Shown: positions 37,676 to 48,298 of the stretch, one piece after another
Numbering within the stretch: position 1 is the stretch's first letter
Layout of the letters: each line of letters starts with the position of its first letter
Assembly (NCBI GenBank): GCA_017163975.1
Contig: JAFFSR010000004.1
Coordinates: forward strand, 558,001 to 622,000
Reading direction: 5' to 3'
DNA length: 64,000 nucleotides
DNA from: Anastatus disparis
Taxonomy: Eukaryota > Arthropoda > Insecta > Hymenoptera > Eupelmidae
The notes under the pieces: model-generated
Databases searched by the model: none
Seen by the model: the letters and a program-made list of their open reading frames with translations, nothing else
Told to the model about the DNA's origin: nothing
Position numbers and translations under genes: made by a program

Positions 37676-40600
37676 AAAATGATTAACTGCATTATATTGT
37701 ACAGTTAATGGTAGAAATTCTTTCATGCTTCTTTGGCTGTCTTTTAAAGTTACATAATTGTATTGGATAATTGTTTGGTTCTCTCACATTTATTGGAGAA
37801 TTGTTAAATGGCAGAAAACAGTCAAAGAATTTATAATATGGTTGATGCATCTTTTTCTACATATACTACTATAACAATAACCTTGTTTCGCTTTCACGGT
37901 ACAAACATCGTTTTTATTCTACATTAAAAATGAAAATTAATACATAGCAATACAATAAGATATGATAGAATGAATTATGGAATTTCTTGAGATAATTACA
38001 TATGTATAAAGCTGAATGGAAATTTTATAACAATTAATTCATATAATTTATACATGGAGATTCAAATGTAGCGTCTTGATATATAATTTAAGAACGCCTT
38101 AACTTTTCAACCAATTAGAAAGTTTTTATTTTGACGATAGAATTTCCGGCTTCAATCTTCCATTCATAATTCTTTTGTAATAGAATTTATTCTTATTTTT
38201 TTCAATTTTACAGACAAACATTAAATAAAAACATGAAGTCGCAAATACAAAAATAAAACAATTTTAAAGCACAGCCGGAACCAACCAAAAAAAAGAAAGA
38301 AAAAAAGAAGCTCGTAAAGAAGACGCAGAAGAAAGCAAAAAAAAATAGATAATAGAAGAAAAAATAGACATAACCATAGGAACGGAAACAAGAGAGATAG
38401 GAAGAAAGTACAAAAATGAAATCGATGTGTACGAGTAAAAGAAAGAGAAAGCAAAAGCTGTCATGTCGAGGTTTTCACGACAAGACTGATTGCTTGCATT
38501 GATCAGCGTCGTAGCTTGTAGAGTTTGTCAAACTTGCTTCTTCTTCTATATATATATATATATACTTGATTGTACACACAGATACACAGAATATAGAGAA
38601 AAGATGGGTACGTCGTATGATCCATACATATATATAGTAGAGAAGTAATTCACAATTGTGTGTGCAGAAACGTGGAATCGGCCGATTTTTCATTGTCGCG
38701 AAGTGAACTATATAGATTTTTTTTTCTAATACTATACAATCATTTCAGCCATCGTTTTCTTTTGTCCTTGTAGAATTTAGGTGTATATAGTCGTCTTCCT
38801 ATTGTTTTTATGTCTCGAGCATCGATGATTTAATAACACGAATAACTTGCATGTGTATAGTGATAAATAAATCAATCGTTTAAAATAAACGAAAGGTATG
38901 TGAATTGGTTGAGAACAGAATTTCGTCCTTGTGATATTTTTTATGATTTTAATGTCACGTTAGAATTTTATAGGTCCTTTTATTTTCATAGACCATATTT
39001 GTTATGATTGAAATTTTATTTTTATTTTTCTTAGTATAAAAAATTATGTTTACTTTGTTTTTTTTTTTAAATTATTTTATAAAATTATTTATTTATCCTC
39101 GATTAAAGCAAGAAATTTTTTTTATTTATAAGCATATTAAAAATTACATAGAATATATTAAATCTTCATAATGCGAATATGTTTTAATAAAATGACATAA
39201 GCAGCTAAAACTTTTTTTTCTCAATATTAAGATTGCTCTAAATATTGTAAAATCTTCAGCAGTGTACACCAATTGGATATTGATAAAACACAAAATAATA
39301 AATAAAATACTTAACAAAAATCAGATAAGCAAAGTATTAATTTCGCTCAGTTAAATGTTATCTTGGTGGAATTAGAAAATAATAATAATAAATAAAAATA
39401 AAAAAAAAATAAAATAAAACTAAAAACCGATAGTGTAAATCCTTCGTTGGTGGACGAAATAAAAAAAAATAATGATAAAATATTATCGTAGTAAATAACC
39501 GTATTAAGGCCATGTGAAACCAATATATGAACGTGTTCGACGTAATAAAGTATAAAGCTATGCCTGTACAGTTTGCTTGCTTATATTTTTTTTTCTCTAA
39601 CGGATAAATCAAATAACTCCATTTTTTTTCATTCCTAGCCAGCTTGAAGTTTTCCCTCAACACGAGACTGAAATCTCGAGGAACTTAATTGACACGGTAT
39701 AACGAAACAGATATGGGCTAACGTTGGCTTCATTCACAATTTTATTTTCTAAAATTATGTACAAGGTACAATAAGTAATATATTACTTGTTAATGGAAAT
39801 AAAGTGAAGTTTAGTTAATTAATGATTGAATAAATCGTAAATTTCTCTTTGTTATTTTTTTAACTTGTGCAATGAAATTGTGTCACGAGTAAAGTGATTT
39901 TTTTTCGCAGATTGAGAAATATTTTCAAAGTATTGAAAATTGTAACGTTTATATAAATTGTCAAAAGCATAAAAAATTATTACACAATTTCATGAAATAT
40001 ATAGTAAAAGAAATTTTACAAGAAGTGTAACAAATGATTTATCAAAATGTAATCAATCGATCAAAAAATTTATCAAAACCTCAAAAATTACGTCTCCTGA
40101 TATGATAATTATACTAATATTCTTTTTTTTATAATTATACATTTATGTTTTATGTAACACCATATAAAAGCAAAAAATATCGCTGAAAAAAGATACACGA
40201 TTGGAAATTCAATTTTAATCTTTCACAATTTTCTTGATAAAATTAAAGTTATTTTTTAAAAACGTCAAAAATGATTTTATGGTTTTAATCATTTATAAAA
40301 AATGCATCTTTTAAAATTCTTTTTTTTCAATTTTCTTTTTCAATGGAACCTATTTTACTTTGAATCAAAGATTTATATCTTCGTTTCAAAAAATATCTGC
40401 AATAGCAAAAAAAATTGCATTACTTTCTTAAGATTTATATCCCTTTTGAAGCAAGATTTTTTTCATTGGTTAACCTCAAGTCTATTATCCTCAAAGCAAA
40501 ATCTTTGAAACTTAATCGACAAGTCCAAAAATAGATATATACGTTAAATCTAAAAACCACAATTAACTAATGGATACCCAAGAACTAACATACTTCGATG

Positions 40601-42161
40601 AATATACATATATACACGTATACATAAATATAAATACATATACAATATATATAGAGTTTGTTAGACGTAGGGTACCCGTCGGGAGTTTCGTCGAAGTGCA
40701 GAGAAAGAGAGAGAGAGGGAAACCGCAACGGAGCGCAAAGTTCGTGAGGATGGTTGAATATATGTGGACGTGTCTCGAATTTGCTTTCTCTCTTTCTCTT
40801 GCTCTCTCGCTCCCTCTTCTTGGATGTATTTTCTTGAACGAACGACGTTTCCTACAATCAACGAGGATCTTTATATGCGCGTAGTGCGTGAAAGGAAAGA
40901 CTAAGAGAGATAAGAAAAGATCGAAAGATATTTGATTACTCAACTGAATTATGAAAGAGCGCTGGAGCGCTGGTATAAGCTTCTCTTTCTTGAAATGAAA
41001 ACCAAACGTTTTCCCAAAGATTCAACATGCAAAACTTGTAAGCTTTGAAAAAATAAACTTTTATTTATTCGTTCGGATATTTTTATGGCTTTATTTCTTC
41101 TTTTATTTTTTTTATTCTCTTTTTATTTACTGGAAATCTTTTAATATCGTAAGATTTGAGAAAATGCTTGAGGAGAAGCGTTGAAATATGTTGTTTGCTA
41201 ACGGAAACATCATTCGTTTTGATATTTATAAAAAAATGTTAGTTTTGTGGAGGGCTATTGAGTAAGCTATAAAGAAGCTCTAATAGTACGATTTTTCTAG
41301 TGTTATAAGTGATAAATTTTTAGTTACTTAAATAGTATAAAAGGATAAATTTATCATAAGTAAGAAAGCTTTTCTATTTAATTTTCTATTCAATATTTCC
41401 CTACTAAAAAACTGATTGAAATTTATCTAAAATTAGCAAATTTTATTTAAATTAGCTAATTATCGATTATTTTTTATTCACTTTCATGAAAATTATCTTA
41501 TTTAAAAACAGATATTCTTTTAATACTTAAAAGAAATAAAGATGACTCGGATAAAGGTTATGAAAAATAAAAAATTTTAAAATTGACAGTGATTGTTAAA
41601 AGTTCCAATTTGATTAGAAGCTAAGGTATAATTTCATATATTTATTTTGATGTATAAACGTAAAAGACGTCGATAAAATAATGAATTCAATCAAATTGAT
41701 AGATCAATATTTCTTGCGGGAAAGTTTATAATTTTATCAATTTTTAAATTATTGAATGATACTGTAAATGCATTAAAAATAAAAATGGGAATTCAATTCT
41801 ATAAACTTTGATTATATCTGGCTACAAGACAATTTGAATAAATAACAACTTAATCGTTCTAATAACTAACTCAATTATTATCCAATATCGTTCGAATTTG
41901 ATTTCCATTATAAGGAATTAAATTTTCATCAAGTTTCTTTTTTCTTTTTTTTAAATCTAAAATCTTGTGTATTTCTTGAAAATATCGATACAAATCAGTC
42001 GACAAGTAAAGCTTGCAAACAACCTGACCGTTGACAGAAATTAACGAGGGAAGTAACTGCAACAGTGGCCTATCTAATTTTCGAGAAAGCTAACTTACGA
42101 AAGGGCCCTTTCTCTCTTCTCTTCTGTGATAAATGATCGGCTTTAAAGCTAATCATACTAA
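37676..42161. other. AT-rich non-coding region
   Basis: No gene supported. A purine-rich tract (38290-38460), a TA run near 38550-38565, an AAT/AAAT-rich stretch (39380-39430) and a GA/CT island (40680-40960) are the only notable content. The ORFs over the purine tracts are low complexity. Confidence 0.55.
40680..40960. promoter_or_regulatory. GA/CT island, regulatory-like
   Basis: AGAGAAAGAGAGAGAGGGA (40700-40718) is followed by CG-containing sequence and a CT run at 40784-40812, with further GA-rich sequence near 40898-40930. It resembles the other GA-flanked, GC-richer islands of the window. Function unproven. Confidence 0.28.
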
Positions 42162-42837
42162 CAAGGAGAGTGCATTGCATTTGGGTCTTGGATTTTCTTC
42201 TAGCTTTGGGATCTTTTTTCTTACACAAAATCATGAAAAAAGCCGCGTCCATTCAGTCCAACGCTCGATTTTTCCCGAGTTATGAGCAGTTTTGTCTGTT
42301 TTGTTGAAAAAATTGCATCTGCTTTATAATTTTACAGTTTTTGAACTACTTATTTTAGAAGGTTTTTACTGATTGCATATTAAAGTTGAGATTAAAACCT
42401 TTCAATTAAAAAAAAAACGTGTCCAAAAAGCTCAAGTCGTTAAAAAGTTGTGGGCGAATGAAAATAGCGCAAATATTTAGCTCAAAAAATGCATAGAAAA
42501 TAAATGCAACATTTTAATCAGAAATTCATTTTAATTTTCGTCCCTTCATAAGTTTTTAACAACTTGAGCTTTTTGGACGCGTTTTTTTTTTAATCGAAAG
42601 GTTTTAATCTCAACTTTGATATGCAATCAGTAAAAACCTTCTAGAATAAGTAGTTCAAAAATTGTAAAATTATAAAGCAGATGCAATTTTTTTAACAAAA
42701 CAGACAAAACTGCTCATAACTCGGAAAAAATCGAGCGTTGGACCGAATGGACGCGGCTTTTTTCATGATTTTATGTAAGAAAAAAGATCCCAAAGCTAGA
42801 AGAAAATCCAAGACCCAAATGCAATGCACTCTCCTTG
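42162..42837. mobile_element. 676-bp foldback DNA transposon, TAA target duplication
   Basis: Ends read CAAGGAGAGTGCATTGCATT and the exact complement. Arms of about 300 bp are inverted with roughly a dozen mismatches, and a short unpaired centre lies near 42480-42530. TAA flanks both sides (42159-42161 and 42838-42840), fitting the TWA duplication of PIF/Harbinger. It shares with the element at 13984 the terminus C(T/A)AGGAGAGT, GGATTTT at offset 28, CTTTGGGAT at offset 42 and CCAACGCTC at offset 96. The rest has diverged. No coding capacity. Confidence 0.85.
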
Positions 42838-44482
42838 TAAGTGATTCTCGTATAGGAAGCTTTTTTTTTAAAAAAAAAGAAAATAGTTTGCGAGTCTAAT
42901 GTGTAACAAATGACTAAGGTATGTTTTTTAAGTGAATTTGATGACAAGATTTTGTAGATGTATATAAGGTTGCATTTAATATAAATATAAATGAAGATTT
43001 TTGTTATCAGAGTTGAGAAAGTTTTCAATTGTTAAATTTTTCGAATACTTTCTTACACAAATTTATATTTTGTTGTAAATAAAGAGGAAATCTTTGATTA
43101 TTTTGATTTAAATCTAGACTTACATACATTCTGAAGAATGATTCAAAAAAGTGTAAATTTATTTTGAATTTCATTCTATTTCTTTCACTTTGGAAGATTG
43201 AAAAAGTAATCGAAAAAGGTAAAATGTTGAATAGAATGTATTAGAAAAAATTCATTTGATACCTTTACAAATGCTTTGAGGGTTTGAAGTATTGGTTGAA
43301 TACGTCAAAACATAAATGTAACGTTACAGAACATAACATAAAGAGTATAAGCTACATTTTTTTGTTGTATTTATTTTGTTAAATAACAATTTCATGCCAA
43401 AAAGATATATGAAAACTTTTGCAATCAAATATATTTTCAGTCCTTCATCAATATTTTTTATAAATTATCAATATAAAAATCAAAAATATATCTACAAAAT
43501 TTCAGAGTAGGTTTTAGATCACAAAATGAAAAAAATCTTCATAAATATTACATATTTAAACTTTTATGAGCATTGGTTATTAAAGTGGATTTTTTACTGC
43601 TACTATAAAAAATAATCAATTTTGTAATAAAATGAAGATTTGACATGTAAAATTTTATTGGAAATCTAAAATTGGCTTATAAAATCTATAACTAATATTC
43701 GCATTACATTTATAAATAATCCGTACTAATTTTGATTCGAGTTGTTTAAAACTTTAATATTGTAAAATTGAAAAGTATTCTTTGCTCTTTTACGTTTAAA
43801 AATGAAAAAGTTTGGTGTGCAACTAAAACTTCGTGCTCTTTGAATGCTAAGTATCTACTATTTCAATAATACTTAAACGTCTACTCAAACTTCTTTGCGT
43901 TACAAAAAAAATTGTTAAACAATTTAATATTTTATTGTTTTTCATTCTAAAATTTTATTTAAAAAAATTTTTTTAGAATTTTGTAATGATAAGATAAATA
44001 AAATTGGATATCTTAATAGTGCAAAGCTTTTATTTATTTATTTTTTATTCGGCGTTTTGGTGACTGGTTAATTCTTAAGAATAATTAGTAACAACTGTTT
44101 ACAATATTCATATGTTAATTGATTCTATTAACAATGACCTAAATTCAATATCATCTTAAAGAACAATCTAATAGCGACGATAAAAATGACTAGAATGTCT
44201 GACATTTTATTGACCCTAACCTCTTAAATTTGCATCGAAACTTTCCTTCTCGGCCTCTCTATTCTTCTAATCTAATCCTCAACTTTTCCTTCGCTCTTCT
44301 TTCTCCCTTTTTTTTCTCTAACTCTCTAGCACATCGTCGATTAATGCATCGGCCTTAAACGTCCGTGGTTAATGCCGACCATAAAATTCTGTAAAATGGA
44401 ACATCGATTCCGACAATCGAGAGAACGAGAGCAGGCAGTAATAGCACACACACCGACCGGCTTGCAACTCCTAGATATGTAT

Positions 44483-44838
44483 ACGAGAATAAGAGAGAAA
44501 GGAGACAACGAGAAAAAGATAGAAAGAGATATGAACACAAAAAAACGAGAAAGGGAGAAAGAGAGAAGAAAGACAGATAGTTCGAGAAGGAGCAAACTCG
44601 GGTAAACCAGAAAGATTGATTGAAAAGTAGAGTAAAATAAAAAAAAAGGAAGAAGAAGAGAGAAAGAGAAAGGCTTGTGCAGAAATAAAGAGTAGATATA
44701 GTAAAGGATAGAAAGAGATAGAGGGAAGAACGAGAGTTAGAAAAAAAGAAAAAAAACGAGGTAAACAGAAAGGGAGAGAGATAGAGAGAGGAAGGACGAA
44801 AAAGAGCGTCAGTAGTGGTACAGAGAGAAATAGTGAAG
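44483..44838 (+). repeat. About 350-bp strand-asymmetric purine tract
   Basis: The + strand is almost all A and G, in GAGA, GAAAG and AAAAAA patches. Long homopurine tracts can form triplex DNA and bind GAGA-type factors. It leads directly into a CG-containing island at 44850-44990. ORFs of up to 125 codons on the minus strand are Phe/Leu/Ser-rich artefacts. Confidence 0.7.
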
Positions 44839-44849
44839 CCTTCTCCAAC

Positions 44850-44990
44850 CGGTAGACGACGAGCTCGTTTGTTAGTTAGCCGTCCGTCCCACCACTACTA
44901 TTCTTCCCTTTTCTCAGTAGTCTCTTGTAACAAGGCTCACTTTTGCCGTTCCGTCTGTGTGTTGCGGCAAACAATTTATTTGCCTTAATC
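44850..44990. promoter_or_regulatory. GC-richer island with AGACGAC / CTCGTTTGTTAGT module
   Basis: AGACGAC (44854-44860) is followed 3 bp later by CTCGTTTGTTAGT (44864-44876), then CCGTCCGTCCC and TTCTCAGTAGTC. The same two words recur at 46943-46968 beside another GA tract. TTAGT and TCAGT resemble arthropod initiators. It may be a promoter or enhancer, but nothing here proves transcription. Confidence 0.35.
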
Positions 44991-45160
44991 GAAATTAATG
45001 TTAAACTTTTTTTTTCAATGTTATTTAGTACTAAGTAATTTAAAAATTCAATTTTTATATGAACTACTTTATGACATTTTTGTTGAGTAATGTTTAATAC
45101 TAAATCATATTGTTATTAAAATACTTTGTATATCATAAACTTTAATGAAAAAATACAATA

Positions 45161-46030
45161 GGGTAAGTGTGCCAGTTATCGTTGCCCCCCCGACTACCGT
45201 GCTCCTTCGATATTTTAATGCATTAATATAGGTTTAAGCCTTAATCAATAATACAAAAAAATTTTTTTAATATTTTTGAAGTATAATTTAACTATTAGAA
45301 AAATAAAAATTTAATTTATCGACATTTTATATTGTATAAATAATGTTTGAAATTTTTGTAACGTGATTTATGCATTTTTAGTGCGCGCGTTATCAAAAAG
45401 CTTAAGGATTGCATGTTTAATTCAATCATTTAAAGTATTAAAAAATGTATATTAATAATATGTATATGCATTTTACTATAACAAAATACTTACAAATTTC
45501 GAAAAAACTTACAATTTGCGTTTTTAAATTATTTTTTATTATTTATTTATAAAATATAGTAACTGGAACAGATTTAAGCATATGATTCAATTATCGTGCA
45601 CGATAACTAAACCAATTTTTTGGTATAATCTTAGTTATCGTGTCCTCTAACATGTGAGCATCGAAGAAAACATAACCTCAAAAAAAGATAAATCGACGAA
45701 AAATGCACGGTGTTCGACGCTCGATATTTGGTCGAGGGCTTGCTTACTGACAAAACGCATTTAGTTGGGGGCGCGGAAACTGACACACGGTATATAGAAA
45801 TCTGAAAATTGAACAACACGGTATTTGACGCATGCATCAATTCTTATATTTTTAATAATATTTCAAATATTTTTCTATACATATTTAATCAATCATGCTT
45901 ATTAAATAAAAGATGCTTCAACGTTTATAACTGATATCAATAGTTATCGAGCATTAATAGAAAAATCTGTTTAATTTGATAAAATCTGTAAGAGGTTACG
46001 TTAAACCCACGGTAACTGGCACATTTACCC
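45161..46030. mobile_element. 870-bp TIR element with TA duplication
   Basis: The left terminus GGGTAAGTGTGCCAGTTATC matches the complement of the right end, GGGTAAATGTGCCAGTTACC, at 18 of 20 bases. TA flanks both sides (45159-45160 and 46031-46032), as for Tc1/mariner-like or related elements. Internally, TTATCGTGCACGATAA (45591-45606) is a perfect palindrome that contains the GTTATCG-type word of the terminus, and AGTTATCGTG recurs at 45633-45642. These may be transposase-binding sites. No transposase ORF is present. Confidence 0.72.
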
Positions 46031-46785
46031 TACACGATTAATCCTTTAAATGTTATCATGTGATTCATGGCAATTTTATATTAAAATTTTCGTCATGAAA
46101 ACTAGAGGATCAATGAAAAATAGTTTTCAAAACTTCAAAATCATGATTTTTATTTATTTATTTTTTTTGTAAAGTTTGTTTGATATTTACAAATTTAAAA
46201 AAATCAGAAGTTTAGGTTGGATGGAAAATATATGATACACATATAATAACACTTTTCTTTATTATTTATTTGAATATACATAATTAAAAGTATCCTTAGC
46301 AAGTTTTTCAATTAACATTTAAAAGGAAATAAAAATAAATGTTAATTTACTTTTATTTATTTGTAACCAGATTAAACTTAATCGAAACAAATTAAATTAT
46401 CTAAGAAGATAAACTTTATTTGATTATTTTTTAGCCGAGGAAATAAACAAAAAAATATAATAAAATCATCGTTATATCCGATTACAAAATTGAATTTCAT
46501 GAACATTCACGTCTGATCAAGAGCCACACGAAAAAAAATCCTCTTCGCCAAATCCATTCTCTAGTCTTTTCCACATACACGTACACACAGACACACACGC
46601 AATCCGTCTCTCTTTTGCAAAAAAAAGAAAGAAAAAAAAACGAATTTTATCCTTCTTCGAGAAAATCCTGATTAAATTTCGCTCAACTCCTACACACATG
46701 TGCATTTTCAGTATAGTACATACATGCATATACACAAGCACATTGAAACGTTAAAAAGAATGATTGTTGTAAAAGAGACAGAATC

Positions 46786-46790
<5 letters not shown>

Positions 46791-46824
<34 letters not shown>
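46791..46824. repeat. (AG)17 microsatellite
   Basis: Thirty-four bases of uninterrupted AG. It lies upstream of the second AGACGAC/CTCGTTTGTTAGT module. Confidence 0.9.
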
Positions 46825-46826
<2 letters not shown>

Positions 46827-46942
46827 ACTAGAGAGTATGGGGTATGCAATGCGAGAAGATGAACGAATAAGAGAAAAGGAAGATGTAGAGAGAAAAGAGA
46901 AAAAGCAAAAAGGGATGCTGGGCTTTTCAAGGGGTCGCCAAC

Positions 46943-47240
46943 AGACGACGACACACTCGTTTGTTAGTGAACCCTTACGTCTGTGTTATATTCCCTTTTC
47001 GTCTCTTTCTCTTTCTCTCCTTTTAACATTACTGAATGTTGATGTGCGGGTATATATATAAATGTGCGTGTGTATGTGTGTAGTTGGTCGTACGGCCCAA
47101 CGGAGCTGTAATTAATTACCAAAGTAATTATCTGATGATTTAGGAACCCCCGAACCGAACGGGCTAAGGCCAGTCGAGCGGTGAAACTGAAACGAATTAC
47201 TATTACGCCCATATCCGAAAACTAACCTCCAGTCGCCCGC
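46943..47240. promoter_or_regulatory. Conserved-looking island: promoter-like module and homeodomain-type sites
   Basis: AGACGAC (46943-46949) and CTCGTTTGTTAGT (46956-46968) repeat the words seen at 44854-44876. Downstream, TGTAATTAATTACC, AAGTAATTATCTGATGATT, CCGAACCGAACGGGC and GTCGAGCGGTG give an island of much higher GC than its surroundings, rich in TAATTA cores. This is typical of insect enhancers. No ORF of note. Role is inference. Confidence 0.35.
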
Positions 47241-47257
47241 ACCAAGCTTTAGCTTTA

Positions 47258-47261
<4 letters not shown>

Positions 47262-47289
<28 letters not shown>
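47262..47289. repeat. (TC)14 microsatellite after AGCTTT
   Basis: A TC run preceded by AGCTTTAGCTTTAGCTTT. The same AGCTTTCTCTC junction occurs near 12529, 34277, 47382 and 58947. Confidence 0.85.
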
Positions 47290-47292
<3 letters not shown>

Positions 47293-48221
47293 CTCTCTGA
47301 CTACGACTACTATTATTTGGGTAAGTAAGAGAAAGAGAAAGACATTTCCAAGCAAGAGAACGCGTTGGAATTTAGTTCTAAAGCTTTCTCTCTCTCTTTA
47401 TTTCTCTACAGACCACTTTCAAGCGATGAATCATCGACTATGAAACTGTCATTACAAAAAGTTGTTATATAGATGAGAGGAGATTCGTATGGACGAGTGT
47501 TTCCTTAGGAAAGCTTAAGTATATATATAGTAGCTTTCCAAAGCTTCCGGAGATTCTACTAACGATTTCTGTAGTTTAGATATATTAGAATTTCAAAATT
47601 TTCATTATCCGAATAAAGATTAAATTGTTTTCGATTGAAAAAGGAGTAAACAAAAGCTTTCAGTTACATTTATTATAATTTGAAGTATAATATTTAAATT
47701 TTGAATTAAACTAAGTAGTGGCAGCGCTTGATAATGTAGACAATGATCCATAAAATTTGGTCCATCTGGTAGCTTTGTATCTTTCTCTCGCAGTAAATAT
47801 ATTAAAAATGGCTATAAGTAGATTTCTTCTCGTTACAATCCAGATACGTGTTCCGATTGTTAAAAGTTTATGGTACATTAATAAAAAAAAACTTTTTTAT
47901 AAAACATCGTTTGGATTTATAGAAAATTTTTCAAAATGATTTTTAATAAAAATTTATAATGAACTATAAATAAAACTACTATGGTTACAGCTTCGTTTAA
48001 AAAAGCAATTTTAACATACCATTCTAATTAAAAATTTTTGAAAGGCTTTGGGATTTTTCAAAAAAATATTGGAAAAAGTCTATTGAATTTCTTTGATGAA
48101 AATTATACGTGTAAAAAATAAATCTTTCATCATTTTATTTTTATTAATATTCTGAATTTTTTTGACTTGTTTGTAGTAGTTAAAAATTTATAGTTCTTTA
48201 TATTTATGTTTATAATTATTT

Positions 48222-48298
48222 CTGCCATCCAATGTATAAATATAGTTAGCTACACAGGAGTTCCATTGGAATAACACTTTTCTTACTTTCGACGGTAG
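48222..48298 (-). repeat. 77-bp inverted-repeat element, copy 2
   Basis: On the minus strand it reads CTACCGTCGAAAGTAAGAAA and ends ACATTGGATGGCAG, matching copy 1 (32189-32265) at 59 of 77 positions with no gaps. Its own terminal repeats are degenerate (4 mismatches in 14). The flanks TTATAATTA (left) and TAATTATAA (right) extend the symmetry outward here but not in copy 1. Confidence 0.62.

Larger units (their letters stand above)
42841..45158. other. AT-rich non-coding region ending in a purine tract and island
   Basis: No gene supported. AT-rich to about 44220, then a CT-rich segment (44240-44335), a long purine tract (44483-44838) and a GC-richer island (44850-44990). Confidence 0.55.
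46033..48221. other. Non-coding region with two GA/CT islands
   Basis: No gene supported. AT-rich to 46500, then a mixed island (46540-47460) with CA repeats, (AG)17 at 46791-46824 and (TC)14 at 47262-47289. Homeodomain-type TAATTA sites lie at 47110-47135. AT-rich sequence continues to 48221. Confidence 0.55.

Noticed and set aside
40563..40943. Overlapping ORFs on both strands over the GA/CT island
   Set aside because: Repeat-derived Arg/Glu or Leu/Ser runs; no motif, and opposite strands are equally open.
44471..44848. 125-codon minus-strand ORF, Leu/Ser/Phe-rich
   Set aside because: It is the translation of the homopurine tract; it looks like membrane segments only because CT repeats encode Leu/Ser.
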